Of a stretch of 9,884 bases of DNA, positions 1 through 7,836 are shown piece after piece. Within the stretch, counting starts at the first letter, position 1; every line of letters begins with the position of its first letter. The notes below the pieces were generated by a model. That model was given only the letters and a program-made list of their open reading frames with translations, was not told the origin of the DNA and ran no database searches. Origin of the DNA: Azonexaceae bacterium (GTDB lineage: Bacteria; Pseudomonadota; Gammaproteobacteria; Burkholderiales; Rhodocyclaceae); assembly GCA_009469665.1 (NCBI GenBank), contig SSTB01000284.1:1-9884 (forward strand), given 5' to 3'. The translations under genes were made by a program, and so were the position numbers.

Positions 1-1
1 C

Positions 2-2713
2 GGCCGCGAGAAATTCCTGGAGAAGGTCTGGGAATGGAAGGAATACTCCGGCGGCACCATCACCCGCCAGATGCGACGCCTGGGCACCAGCCCGGACTGG
101 ACCCGCGAGCGCTTCACCATGGATGCCGGCCTCAACAAGGTTGTCACCGAAACCTTCGTTCGCCTCTACGAAGAAGGCCTGATCTACCGAGGGAAGCGCC
201 TGGTCAACTGGGATCCGAAGCTGCATACCGCCGTCTCCGACCTGGAAGTGGTTCAGGAAGAAGAAGATGGCTTCCTGTGGCACATCCGCTACCCGCTGGC
301 CGACGGCTCGGGCAGCCTGACCGTCGCCACCACCCGTCCGGAAACCATGCTCGGCGACACCGCGGTCATGGTCCACCCCGAGGATGAGCGCTACAAGGCC
401 ATGATCGGCAAGATGGTCAAACTGCCGCTGACCGACCGCGAAATCCCCATCATCGCCGACAGCTACGTCGATCTCGAATTCGGCACCGGCTGCGTGAAGG
501 TCACCCCGGCCCACGATTTCAACGACTACGCGGTCGGCCAGCGCCATGGCCTCCCGATGATTTCCATTCTCGCCCTGGACGGCACGGTCAACGACAATGC
601 CCCCGAGAAATACCGCGGCGTGGACCGTTTCGACGCAAGGAAGGCCGTGGTCGCCGACCTGGAAGTCTTGGGCCTCCTGGAAAAGACCGACAAGCACAAA
701 CTCAAGGTGCCCCGCGGCGACCGCACCGGCGTGGTCATCGAGCCCATGCTCACCGACCAGTGGTTCGTCGCCATGTCCAAGCCGGGGGCCGATGGCAAAT
801 CCATCACCCAGAAGGCCCTGGACGTGGTGTCCTCTGGCGAGATCAAGTTCGTCCCCGAAAACTGGGTCAATACCTACAACCAGTGGCTGAACAACATCCA
901 GGACTGGTGCATCTCCCGCCAGCTTTGGTGGGGCCACCAGATTCCCGCCTGGTACGACGCCCTGGGCAACGTCGTCGTCGCCCACAATGAGGACGAAGCC
1001 GTTGCCCGCTGGAAGGAACGCGCCGAAGCCCGCATCGCCCACTTGAAGGGCGACCTCTCCCGGGCCCGCTTCGTCGAGCATCACCCGGAATCCCCCGATT
1101 TCCTGGCCAATGCCAGTCTCGATCAACTCGAAGCTCTGCTCGCCGACGGCCCCCGCCTCACCCGCGACCCGGACGTCCTGGACACGTGGTATTCCAGTGC
1201 CCTGTGGCCCTTCTCGACCCTCGACTGGACGGCCGAGTGGCCGGCCAAGTCCAACACCGCCCTCGACCTCTACCTGCCCTCGACCGTGCTGGTCACCGGT
1301 TTCGACATCATCTTCTTCTGGGTTGCCCGCATGGTCATGATGACCAAGCACATCACCGGCAAGATCCCCTTTAAGCACGTCTATGTGCATGGCCTCATCC
1401 GCGACGCCGAGGGCCAGAAGATGTCCAAGTCCAAGGGCAACGTCCTGGACCCCATCGATCTCATCGACGGCATCGGCATCGAGGATCTGGTCAAGAAGCG
1501 CACCTTCGGCCTCATGAACCCCAAGCAGGCCGAGCAGATCGAGAAGAAGACGCGCAAGGAATTCCCCGAGGGCATTCCCGCCTTCGGCACCGACGCCCTG
1601 CGCTTCACCTTCGCCAGCCTGGCCAGCCCGGGCCGCGACATCAAGTTCGACCTCAATCGCTGCGACGGCTACCGCAATTTCTGTAACAAGCTGTGGAACG
1701 CCACCCGCTTCGTGCTGATGAACGTCGAAGGCCACGACCTCGCCCTGGACCACCAGCAGCAGGCCGACGGCTCCTGCCCAGCGCCCGCCGGCGAGCCGCG
1801 CCTCAAGTTCAGCTTCGCCGACCGCTGGATCGTCAGCCAGTTGCAGCGGGTCGAAGCCGAAGTCGAGCAGCATTTCACCGATTACCGCTTCGACCTCCTG
1901 GCCCAGGCCATCTACAAGTTCGTCTGGGACGAGTTCTGCGACTGGTACCTGGAAATCGCCAAGGTCGAGATGAACCCACCCTCACCCTCGATCCCTCTCC
2001 CTGAAGGCGAGGGAAGCAACGAGCAGGGCGCTACCCTGGCTGCAAATCTGGAAGCCGCCGCCCGGGGCGCCCGCCGCACCCTCGTGCGCGTGCTGGAAGC
2101 CATCCTGCGCCTCGCCCATCCCCTGCTGCCCTTCATCACCGAGGAGCTGTGGCAGACGGTGGCGCCCATCGCCGGCCGGAAGACCCACGCTTCGATCATG
2201 CTCGCCCCCTACCCCCGTGCAGAGACCGGCCGCATCGACGCCGCCTCCGAAGCCAAGGTCGAGCGCCTCAAGGCCCTCACCTACGCCTGCCGCAACCTGC
2301 GGGGCGAGATGGGCATCTCCCCGGCCCAGCGCATGCCGCTGCTGGTGGCCGGCGGCGGCGAGGAGATTTCCGCGGAGTTGCGTGAATTCGCCCCCATCCT
2401 GCAAGCTCTGGGTAAGCTCTCCGAGGTACAAATAGTCGCCGACATGCCGAGCGACGCCCTGGCCCCGGTGGCCGTGGTGGGCGAAGCCCGGCTCATGCTC
2501 AAGGTGGAGATCGACGTCGCCGCCGAGCGGGAGCGCCTGAGCAAGGAAATCGAGAAACTGGAGAAGCAGATCGCCAGCGACGGTTCCAAGCTCGCCAACG
2601 AAGGTTTCGTGGCCCGGGCGCCGGCGGCGGTGGTCGAACAGACGCGACAGCGGGTGGCCGAGTTTTCCGCCACCCTGGAAAAACTGAGGCCCCAACTGGC
2701 AAGGTTGGGCTGA
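2..2713 (+). CDS. valS: Valyl-tRNA synthetase, N-terminus cut off by the window edge
   Basis: Class I aminoacyl-tRNA synthetase that charges tRNA-Val with valine in the cytoplasm. The frame is open from base 2, so the ATG at 71 is internal. I count about 903 visible residues; the HIGH motif and roughly the first 100-130 residues lie off the left edge. Numbering from the first visible codon: the family stretch [12 protein letters not shown] is near residues 16-27, the [16 protein letters not shown] block begins at 302, and the KMSKS ATP-binding loop is at 473-477 (bases 1418-1432). The betaproteobacterial block [20 protein letters not shown] follows. The anticodon-binding region includes CDWYLEIAK and [16 protein letters not shown], and the C-terminus ends in the usual lysine/glutamate-rich coiled coil. 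Two stretches look longer than in relatives I remember: about residues 337-386, and about 658-680, where a REP-like palindrome is translated. The TGA stop is at 2711-2713, 14 bases before the next gene. Identity is near certain. Confidence 0.98.
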   Translation, partial: GREKFLEKVWEWKEYSGGTITRQMRRLGTSPDWTRERFTMDAGLNKVVTETFVRLYEEGLIYRGKRLVNWDPKLHTAVSDLEVVQEEEDGFLWHIRYPLADGSGSLTVATTRPETMLGDTAVMVHPEDERYKAMIGKMVKLPLTDREIPIIADSYVDLEFGTGCVKVTPAHDFNDYAVGQRHGLPMISILALDGTVNDNAPEKYRGVDRFDARKAVVADLEVLGLLEKTDKHKLKVPRGDRTGVVIEPMLTDQWFVAMSKPGADGKSITQKALDVVSSGEIKFVPENWVNTYNQWLNNIQDWCISRQLWWGHQIPAWYDALGNVVVAHNEDEAVARWKERAEARIAHLKGDLSRARFVEHHPESPDFLANASLDQLEALLADGPRLTRDPDVLDTWYSSALWPFSTLDWTAEWPAKSNTALDLYLPSTVLVTGFDIIFFWVARMVMMTKHITGKIPFKHVYVHGLIRDAEGQKMSKSKGNVLDPIDLIDGIGIEDLVKKRTFGLMNPKQAEQIEKKTRKEFPEGIPAFGTDALRFTFASLASPGRDIKFDLNRCDGYRNFCNKLWNATRFVLMNVEGHDLALDHQQQADGSCPAPAGEPRLKFSFADRWIVSQLQRVEAEVEQHFTDYRFDLLAQAIYKFVWDEFCDWYLEIAKVEMNPPSPSIPLPEGEGSNEQGATLAANLEAAARGARRTLVRVLEAILRLAHPLLPFITEELWQTVAPIAGRKTHASIMLAPYPRAETGRIDAASEAKVERLKALTYACRNLRGEMGISPAQRMPLLVAGGGEEISAELREFAPILQALGKLSEVQIVADMPSDALAPVAVVGEARLMLKVEIDVAAERERLSKEIEKLEKQIASDGSKLANEGFVARAPAAVVEQTRQRVAEFSATLEKLRPQLARLG
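1993..2013. repeat. REP-like palindromic hairpin inside valS
   Basis: The arms CCCTC-T-CC and GG-C-GAGGG enclose the loop CTGAA: seven pairs with one internal mismatch. The preceding bases (CCCTCACCCTCGATC) resemble the lead-in of a widespread proteobacterial repeat that, when translated, gives proline-rich strings ending in LPEGEG. Here it reads SIPLPEGEG within the anticodon-binding part of valyl-tRNA synthetase, between EIAKVEM and ARGARRTL, where the Escherichia coli enzyme has only a short linker. The reading frame is kept. The hairpin is seen directly; calling it a dispersed repeat rests on memory of that repeat family, since the window holds only one copy. Confidence 0.65.
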
Positions 2714-2727
2714 ACCCGGAGATCTCG

Positions 2728-3210
2728 ATGCAGGACAACCGCAGCTTTTTCACCCAGGTCTTCACCGCCCTGATGATCTTTTCCTTCCTGGTAGGCGTTT
2801 GCGCCGTGGCCTTCATCACTGCCTGGCCCTGGGAGAAGAACAATCCGGACTGGAAGCCGGATTTTCGGCTGGCGGTCGCCTGCGGTGACAAGAAGGAAGC
2901 TTGCGGAATCGCCTGGAAGGAACTGGGGGAAGCCCGCGGCCAGGGCCGCGTCACCGCCCTCGCGCCTGAGGGTACCGCAGGCGAGGTCGAGGAACCGGCC
3001 AACTGGTTGCGCTGGAAGCAGGACGCCGGCGTCTACGAGGTCAAGGCCTCGTCTTGGCACTTCCAGACTACGGTCCGCTACCGCATCGAAAAGGATGCTC
3101 CGGTCCTGATCGCCTACCAGGACGTCGACGTCGCCCGCGCCTTCACCTACGCCGTCGGCGCCGCCATCTTCATGACGATCGGCCTTTATCTGCGCAAGCT
3201 GCGGGGCTGA
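2728..3210 (+). CDS. Small two-helix membrane protein of unknown function
   Basis: I do not recognise this 160-residue protein. A hydrophobic helix spans about residues 11-31 (FTALMIFSFLVGVCAVAFIT) and a second spans about 137-154, followed by a basic tail, LRKLRG. The roughly 100 residues between them are polar and probably periplasmic, with tryptophan-rich patches (WPWEKNNPDW, NWLRWK, SSWHF) and two cysteines at 52 and 59 that could form a disulfide. The start is supported by GGAG at 2718-2721, six bases ahead of the ATG. It begins 14 bases after the valS stop on the same strand, so cotranscription with valS is likely. G/C-rich codon use matches valS, so it belongs to the resident chromosome. 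Its last five codons recur at 7837-7851 as part of the repeat flanking the downstream module. Confidence 0.85.
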   Translation: MQDNRSFFTQVFTALMIFSFLVGVCAVAFITAWPWEKNNPDWKPDFRLAVACGDKKEACGIAWKELGEARGQGRVTALAPEGTAGEVEEPANWLRWKQDAGVYEVKASSWHFQTTVRYRIEKDAPVLIAYQDVDVARAFTYAVGAAIFMTIGLYLRKLRG

Positions 3211-3229
3211 TCAGTCGCGGCCTTCGGCC
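3191..3229 (+). repeat. Left copy of the imperfect direct repeat flanking the two-gene module
   Basis: Two exact blocks are shared with 7838-7880 in the same order: TGCGCAAGCTGCG (3191-3203) and TCGCGGCCTTCGGCC (3215-3229). CTGA also lies at the same offset after the first block. The spacing between blocks is 11 bases here and 15 in the right copy. This copy holds the true end of the 2728-3210 gene (LRKLRG, stop). Abutting it on the minus strand is a short frame ending AEGRD-stop, which mimics the end of the protease gene (AEGRE-stop). Similarity stops sharply on both sides. Confidence 0.7.
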
Positions 3230-3309
3230 TTTCGGTGAGCCGGGGCGCCCCCATTCAACGGCATGTCAGCTGCTCCTGTTGCCGGTCGGGGAGACCTATC
3301 CCGATGCCA

Positions 3310-3340
3310 TTGCTTGCATGGAATTCCGTCCGCGTATAGA
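3310..3340 (+). promoter_or_regulatory. Weak sigma70-like promoter candidate for the two-gene module
   Basis: TATAGA at 3335-3340 could serve as a -10 box. Upstream, TTGCTT at 3310-3315 (spacing 19) or TTGCAT at 3314-3319 (spacing 15) could serve as a -35 box. Neither spacing is ideal. It lies in the only non-coding stretch ahead of the module and would give a leader of roughly 55 bases that includes the dyad at 3381-3400. Nothing better is visible between 3211 and 3400. Confidence 0.25.
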
Positions 3341-3380
3341 TTCCGCAGACTAATTGCATGAACAGGCGGGGTAGCGCTCC

Positions 3381-3400
3381 GCTTTCGCCCGGGGGAAAGC
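3381..3400 (+). promoter_or_regulatory. 20-bp near-perfect dyad over the ribosome binding site of the pentapeptide-repeat gene
   Basis: GCTTTC (3381-3386) and GAAAGC (3395-3400) are exact reverse complements around GCCCGGGG, and CCC/GGG also mirror at the centre. The right arm contains the only plausible Shine-Dalgarno sequence (GGGGGAAAG) and ends directly before the ATG at 3401. In RNA it could fold over the ribosome binding site; in DNA it could be an operator. The dyad is seen; either function is inferred. Confidence 0.45.
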
Positions 3401-5986
3401 ATGGAGGGACCAGCGCAAAACGCGGAGTCACTACTTAAAGCCATCAACGAGGGTGCCGGGTCGGCGCGTACCCTGTTCGTCACCCTCATGGTGCTGGCTT
3501 TGTACATCTTTATTGTCGTTTCCGGCACCAACGACGAAATGCTGCTGCGGGACAGCACGATCGCCGTACCGACCCTGTCCAACGCGACCGTCCCTGCCAG
3601 CGCGTTCTACGCCCTGGCGCCCTGGGTCTTTCTTTTCCTGCATCTCGACCTGCTCATTCATTTCCTCCTCCTTGCGGGCAAATTGCGCCGCTTCAACGAG
3701 GAACTCGCCCAACTCCCAGCAGGTAACACCCGCGACGACTTCCGCGTCCGCTTGGCCGGATTTCCCTTCGCCAACTGGCTTGGAAGCGACCCGCGCAGTG
3801 CCGGCACCGTCCTAACTCTGCAGGGCTTCATCGTCTGGCTAACCATTGCTCTCTTGCCAATTGCAGTCCTCTGCTACTTGCAACTGGGCTTCTTGCCCTA
3901 CCACTCCGAAGGCATCACCTGGGGACATCGCCTCGCAGTACTCATCGATGTAGGACTGCTGCTTTACTTCTGGCCCCGCATGCGTGCGAGCCGATGGCAC
4001 GGCGAGAGCGATTCATCGTTCTGGCGCGAACTTTGGCAAGCGATTCAACCAGAACTTCCTGCCGCCTGCCAGAGCGGAGCTGGGGTTCTCGCCTGGTATC
4101 GCAACGCAATCGCTAGGTTGCCCCGTCTACTTCTCTTCGTTCTCACAGCCATCCCAACGTGCCTATTTTCAACGCCAAATGCCATGGACCAACTCCGAGT
4201 TAGGCTGGCGAGTCCTCCTAGCGCCCGAGACATCACACCATTTGTAGAAGCAGCCGTCTCGCTTCCCGCATTTGGCGCTCTCGGTGCCTTCTGGGTCTGG
4301 CAAAGAATTGGCCTGCTTGTCTTAGGCATTCCCGCACTACTGGTCGCTTGGGTACTTGCTACCGTGCCCGGCGGGCAGTACGAAGCCAGGATTCAGTCTT
4401 GGCTCGGACTGCAAACCTTAGACGGTGAAGCCTTTGCGCCACCCCCACCCTTTATGCAAATCACATACCCTCAGGGCCAGGTACCCGAAGCACTATCAGC
4501 CACATGCCAAGCGCAGGAGTGCATGCAATTCCTGGGACGTTGGATACCGTGGAGCGCCAAGCATTCAAGCGATCCCAAAGCATGGAAAGAATCGAATCGC
4601 CTACCTGAAAAGCTCCAAGCCAGTTGCTTGCAAATTGCCCTTTTTCATCTAAAAGACAGCCCATTTCACCGCAACCTAGTCGTGCGTGACCGTGTCCTGG
4701 CCAAGAGTGATGTGAAGCCCGAACTTGCTGCCATCATCCGAAAGACATTGCAAATTGAAAATGAGGCCGACCCTAGCTCTGAAAATCGAATCAAAGCTGA
4801 GCGTGACCATCGGGATGCAGTATTTCAAATCATCCCCCTCGACTTGAGCGACCGCGATTTGCGCTACGGCGATTTCGATGGCGCAAGCTTTCCGGGCGTG
4901 CGCCTTACTAACTCAGACATGCAGGCGGCATCATGTTTTAAGTGCGACCTTCGACGAGCGGATCTCAAAGGCGTTCGCGCTCGCAGAGCCTTGTTATCCG
5001 GGGCAAATATGATTGGAGCAACCTTTGGGGAGGCGAATCTGTTGAGGGCCAGTCTGGATTCTGCCAATTTGTCTGGCGCTACTTTCGAGGGCTCAATACT
5101 CAATTTCGCCTGGCTTTCAGACGCAAATCTCACCGGAGCATCGCTCGGCGGTTCTCAATTGTCGGGCGCTGTCCTCGACGGTGCAACGCTAACCAGTGCG
5201 GTTCTCAAAGGGGCCAATTTAACTGGAGCGAATTTGCGGCACGCCAAACTGGATGCAGCCTATCTCGACGCAGCGGATCTCATGGGCGCACTCCTCCTGA
5301 AAGCTGATCTGCGAGGTTCTTCGATTCTGGGCAGCAATTTCACCGGTGCCGATCTTGGTCATGCAGATTTTCGTGGTGCCCTGATCGGCGGCACCAGTTT
5401 CATTGGCACTTTCCTTCCATCGGCAAACATGTCTGGCGCATTTTTTTCGGGTGGTGACATATCCGGTTCAGTATGGCCCTCAGCGAAGTTCCAACAGGCC
5501 ATGCTTATCTTTGACGCCCCGATAGACGCAGCCGTTGCCCCGAATGTTTCTGAGTACTTCAAGGCCGTTGCGAAGGCTACTGACGTTCCTGAGGATCGCG
5601 TCGAACAATTCCTCAAGCGAACTATGCGGAATCCGAGAACATCCGGATTCGCGCCAGAGAACTGCCTCGGAATCTTGCCGACGTGCACCGCCAACCTAGA
5701 TGCCGAAAGCAATATTGCCCGCGCTTATACAATGACGCTTGCCCGACTGGCTTGCCCACGAGAAAAAACTCCATTTATTGCGGACACCCATCCAGAAATG
5801 GTTCGCTTTCTGGAAAACCACGCCGATCCCCAGCGATTGGAAGGCGACGTTGTGCGTCAGAAGCTAGCTTTAGCCCTCGCACCTGAGGCCGTGCGGCAAC
5901 TACGTCAACTTGCTCGGGGGCGCTGTAGCGCCCGTTTGCGCGACTACATTTCAGAGCGGTACCGCCTGGAGGAACCCAAACAATGA
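3401..5986 (+). CDS. Large membrane-anchored pentapeptide-repeat protein
   Basis: An 861-residue protein in three parts. The N-terminal third is an integral membrane region with hydrophobic segments near residues 24-41, 69-92, 138-162, 177-192, 241-256 and 303-322. After the first helix comes TNDEMLLRDSTIAVPTLS, resembling a membrane domain I recall from other bacterial pentapeptide proteins. A soluble linker (about 330-480) follows, then a pentapeptide-repeat region from about 481 to 703 with recurring A(D/N)LxG units such as GANLTGANL and TGADLGHADF. That is about 44 units, expected to fold as a right-handed square beta-helix. The C-terminal 155 residues are helical with several cysteines. 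No enzyme motif is visible, so a scaffold, sensor or interaction role is likely. Its stop overlaps the patatin start by four bases (ATGA), so the products are made together. The start is set by GGGGGAAAG just upstream. Codon use is more A/T-rich than the flanking genes. The exact function is unknown. Confidence 0.88.
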   Translation: MEGPAQNAESLLKAINEGAGSARTLFVTLMVLALYIFIVVSGTNDEMLLRDSTIAVPTLSNATVPASAFYALAPWVFLFLHLDLLIHFLLLAGKLRRFNEELAQLPAGNTRDDFRVRLAGFPFANWLGSDPRSAGTVLTLQGFIVWLTIALLPIAVLCYLQLGFLPYHSEGITWGHRLAVLIDVGLLLYFWPRMRASRWHGESDSSFWRELWQAIQPELPAACQSGAGVLAWYRNAIARLPRLLLFVLTAIPTCLFSTPNAMDQLRVRLASPPSARDITPFVEAAVSLPAFGALGAFWVWQRIGLLVLGIPALLVAWVLATVPGGQYEARIQSWLGLQTLDGEAFAPPPPFMQITYPQGQVPEALSATCQAQECMQFLGRWIPWSAKHSSDPKAWKESNRLPEKLQASCLQIALFHLKDSPFHRNLVVRDRVLAKSDVKPELAAIIRKTLQIENEADPSSENRIKAERDHRDAVFQIIPLDLSDRDLRYGDFDGASFPGVRLTNSDMQAASCFKCDLRRADLKGVRARRALLSGANMIGATFGEANLLRASLDSANLSGATFEGSILNFAWLSDANLTGASLGGSQLSGAVLDGATLTSAVLKGANLTGANLRHAKLDAAYLDAADLMGALLLKADLRGSSILGSNFTGADLGHADFRGALIGGTSFIGTFLPSANMSGAFFSGGDISGSVWPSAKFQQAMLIFDAPIDAAVAPNVSEYFKAVAKATDVPEDRVEQFLKRTMRNPRTSGFAPENCLGILPTCTANLDAESNIARAYTMTLARLACPREKTPFIADTHPEMVRFLENHADPQRLEGDVVRQKLALALAPEAVRQLRQLARGRCSARLRDYISERYRLEEPKQ
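5968..5973 (+). promoter_or_regulatory. Strong Shine-Dalgarno site for the patatin-like gene
   Basis: GGAGGA lies nine bases before the ATG at 5983, inside the end of the pentapeptide-repeat gene. It fixes the start and, with the ATGA stop/start overlap, indicates coupled translation plus independent initiation. It is a much better match than the site in front of the first gene, so the downstream product may be made in equal or greater amount. Confidence 0.75.
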
Positions 5987-7788
5987 GCGAAACACAACCT
6001 TCCTTTGAAATTGGTCTTGTCTTGGCGGGGGCCATCTCTGCCGGCGCCTACACCGGGGGGGTAATTGATTTTCTAATGGAAGCCCTTGGCGAGTGGGAAC
6101 GCTTGCGAGCGCAGGAAGATGCGAAGCAGGGAAATCACACTGATGAAGCGTCTTTGATTGCGGTAGCTCGCCATCGCGTCCGCCTGCGCTGCGTAACCGG
6201 TGCCTCGGCTGGCGGCATGACGGGGGGGATGATGCTTGGGGCGGTCGCCAACCGCTCCGGGCCAGTGACCTCAGACCCGGGTGGTGAAAGCGGCAACCCG
6301 CTGTTTGACAGTTGGGTGCAGTTCATCGATATCGAATCGCTCCTCGGTGCTGCCGATCTGGCGGCCCAGCCGGATGGCTTTCCCCGTTCGCTACTTGATG
6401 CGTCCCCCCTAGACGAAATTGCCCGCCGAGCGCTGCGCATGCCGAGTGTCGTGTCGCCACCGCCCTATCTCGCCGACCCATTCCATGTGCAGATGACCGT
6501 AACCAATCTGCGCGGGGTGCCCTATCGCATGTCTTTCGACAACGCGCGGTTCTACCACGAGATGTTGCAGCACGGCGACTTCCTGCATTTCGCCTTCGCC
6601 AACCAGTTCCCTGCAGGCATGGAAGAAGTTCCCTATCGATTGCCATGGAGCGAACTCGGATCGGGAAAGCGCGAGCATGAACTCACGCTATTGCGCCAAG
6701 CCGCCTTGGCCACCGGTGCCTTTCCGGTTGGTCTTGCACCCAGGCTACTCGGGCACAGGCAAGGCGGGGACCAGGATCTTTACAGCGAACGGCGATGGCG
6801 AGTGCGTCGTGCGTTCGATGACCGGCAGCCCAGTGCCGATCAGCCGTGGGACACACTGGACTCCAAGACGCGCGAGTATCTCTCTGAAAGGCCTGTCTCT
6901 TGGTGGAAATGGCAGAAGGTACCCTGCCAGTGGCCCGCCCCCCGCCCCAACCCCTATGAATTCCTTTGTGTTGATGGCGGTGTCATCAATAACGAACCAC
7001 TGGAACTTGCCCGACGCGTACTAACCCGTGGCAATCGTGAAACCTTGGCATCGGACGGTATCAATACCGATCGGGCGATGATTCTCATCGATCCCTTCCC
7101 GGGTGGCGAACAGTTCGCACCGGGCGATTACGCGCCTAACGACGATTTGCTACACGTACTGCCGACGCTATTTGGCGCCATGATCCATCAGCTTCGATTC
7201 AAACCAGAAGAACTGATCACGGCGATGCAGGACGACTATTTCAGCCGGTTTGTCATTGCTCCTTCCCGAACAGTTGCTAACGGTGGTGAAGTGAATGGCG
7301 ACCGTGCTATCGCGTGCGGCGCCCTAGGGGGTTTCTCTGGCTTTTTCGCCCGGGAATTTCGCGTCCATGACTATTTTCTGGGTCGAAAGAACTGCCGAAA
7401 TTTCCTGCTCAAGCACTTTGCCCTGCCTGCGGACAACAAGCTCTTCGATCAACAATACAGAGAGCAAACAAGAGCAGAAGGCAAGACCGTCGACAAGAAG
7501 GGGATCGAGTGTTTGCCTATTATCCCTCTGTACGGTACAGCCGCTGATCCTCGCATTGGCGATGAGCTTATTTGGCCAAAGATTAGCAGTGATCGCCTAG
7601 CCAAAATCGAACGCTGGCTGGCACGCCGCTACGATGGCGTAAGTGACCGGGCGATCAATAGCCTGATTGCCAACTCCCCATTCGCTCGCATTCTCGTCCG
7701 TCTTGCGCGAAACCGTACTCGCAAGGATGTCAATCAGTGGATGATGAGCAAACTCACAAAAGCGCTCGAGAACCATGGTTTGCTCTGA
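5983..7788 (+). CDS. Divergent patatin-like phospholipase
   Basis: A 601-residue predicted lipid acyl hydrolase with the patatin Ser-Asp dyad. The glycine-rich oxyanion segment is near residues 11-27 (GLVLAGAISAGAYTGGV). The nucleophile elbow GASAG places Ser75, and the DGG motif places Asp331 in VDGGVINNEPLELARR. LIDPFPGGEQ follows. Patatins cleave acyl chains from membrane phospholipids; substrate and activation are not evident here. The protein is longer than minimal patatins (about 300 residues), with a large insert between Ser and Asp and about 270 residues after Asp. The glycine-rich motif lacks the usual GGG-x-[R/K]-G pattern, as in some large bacterial patatin subfamilies. No signal peptide or transmembrane helix is seen, so a cytoplasmic or peripheral enzyme recruited by its membrane partner is plausible. 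The start is fixed by GGAGGA and the ATGA overlap. Two G7 tracts lie at 6055-6061 and 6222-6228. The fold assignment is strong; the biological role is inferred. Confidence 0.92.
   Translation: MSETQPSFEIGLVLAGAISAGAYTGGVIDFLMEALGEWERLRAQEDAKQGNHTDEASLIAVARHRVRLRCVTGASAGGMTGGMMLGAVANRSGPVTSDPGGESGNPLFDSWVQFIDIESLLGAADLAAQPDGFPRSLLDASPLDEIARRALRMPSVVSPPPYLADPFHVQMTVTNLRGVPYRMSFDNARFYHEMLQHGDFLHFAFANQFPAGMEEVPYRLPWSELGSGKREHELTLLRQAALATGAFPVGLAPRLLGHRQGGDQDLYSERRWRVRRAFDDRQPSADQPWDTLDSKTREYLSERPVSWWKWQKVPCQWPAPRPNPYEFLCVDGGVINNEPLELARRVLTRGNRETLASDGINTDRAMILIDPFPGGEQFAPGDYAPNDDLLHVLPTLFGAMIHQLRFKPEELITAMQDDYFSRFVIAPSRTVANGGEVNGDRAIACGALGGFSGFFAREFRVHDYFLGRKNCRNFLLKHFALPADNKLFDQQYREQTRAEGKTVDKKGIECLPIIPLYGTAADPRIGDELIWPKISSDRLAKIERWLARRYDGVSDRAINSLIANSPFARILVRLARNRTRKDVNQWMMSKLTKALENHGLL
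6055..6061 (+). repeat. G7 homopolymer in the oxyanion-loop codons of the patatin gene
   Basis: Seven consecutive G residues encode Gly-Gly plus the first base of a valine codon (residues 25-27). Slippage by one base would shift the frame before the catalytic serine and abolish the enzyme. Seven is at the short end for phase-variable tracts. Confidence 0.9.
6222..6228 (+). repeat. Second G7 homopolymer, just after the catalytic serine codon
   Basis: Seven consecutive G residues lie in the codons for Thr-Gly-Gly (residues 80-82), five codons after Ser75. A one-base slip would truncate the protein long before the catalytic Asp331. It is the second such tract within 175 bases. Confidence 0.9.
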
Positions 7789-7821
7789 ACGCATCAAGTT
7801 TCTGAGCGGCTGCTTATGCTT

Positions 7822-7836
7822 GTTCACAACGTGAAC
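7822..7836. repeat. Perfect inverted repeat after the patatin gene (first of two)
   Basis: GTTCAC and GTGAAC flank AAC: a perfect 6-bp dyad with a 3-base centre. It lies in the 73-base gap between two converging genes. No T-run follows on either strand, so it is a poor intrinsic terminator; the dyad resembles a protein-binding site. Confidence 0.6.

Noticed and set aside
71..73. ATG at 71 as the valS start
   Set aside because: The frame is open from base 2 and the upstream codons encode conserved valyl-tRNA synthetase residues ([12 protein letters not shown]). The true start lies outside the window.
1982..2695. Minus-strand open frame of 237 codons inside valS
   Set aside because: The plus strand here encodes conserved valyl-tRNA synthetase motifs and coiled coil. 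The minus frame shows no family features and is a GC-driven shadow.
3242..3251. Self-complementary GGGGCGCCCC as a terminator after the 2728-3210 gene
   Set aside because: It has no loop-forming centre and no T-run downstream. I see no convincing intrinsic terminator between 3211 and 3300.
5441..5447. T7 tract in the pentapeptide-repeat gene as a phase-variation or terminator signal
   Set aside because: It is a single tract inside repeat codons (Phe-Phe) with no upstream hairpin, and too short to weigh on its own.
5983..7788. Assignment of the patatin gene to a CBASS operon (CapV)
   Set aside because: No CD-NTase/cGAS-like cyclase or Cap accessory gene is next to it. Its partner is a pentapeptide-repeat membrane protein, so CBASS does not fit what is visible.
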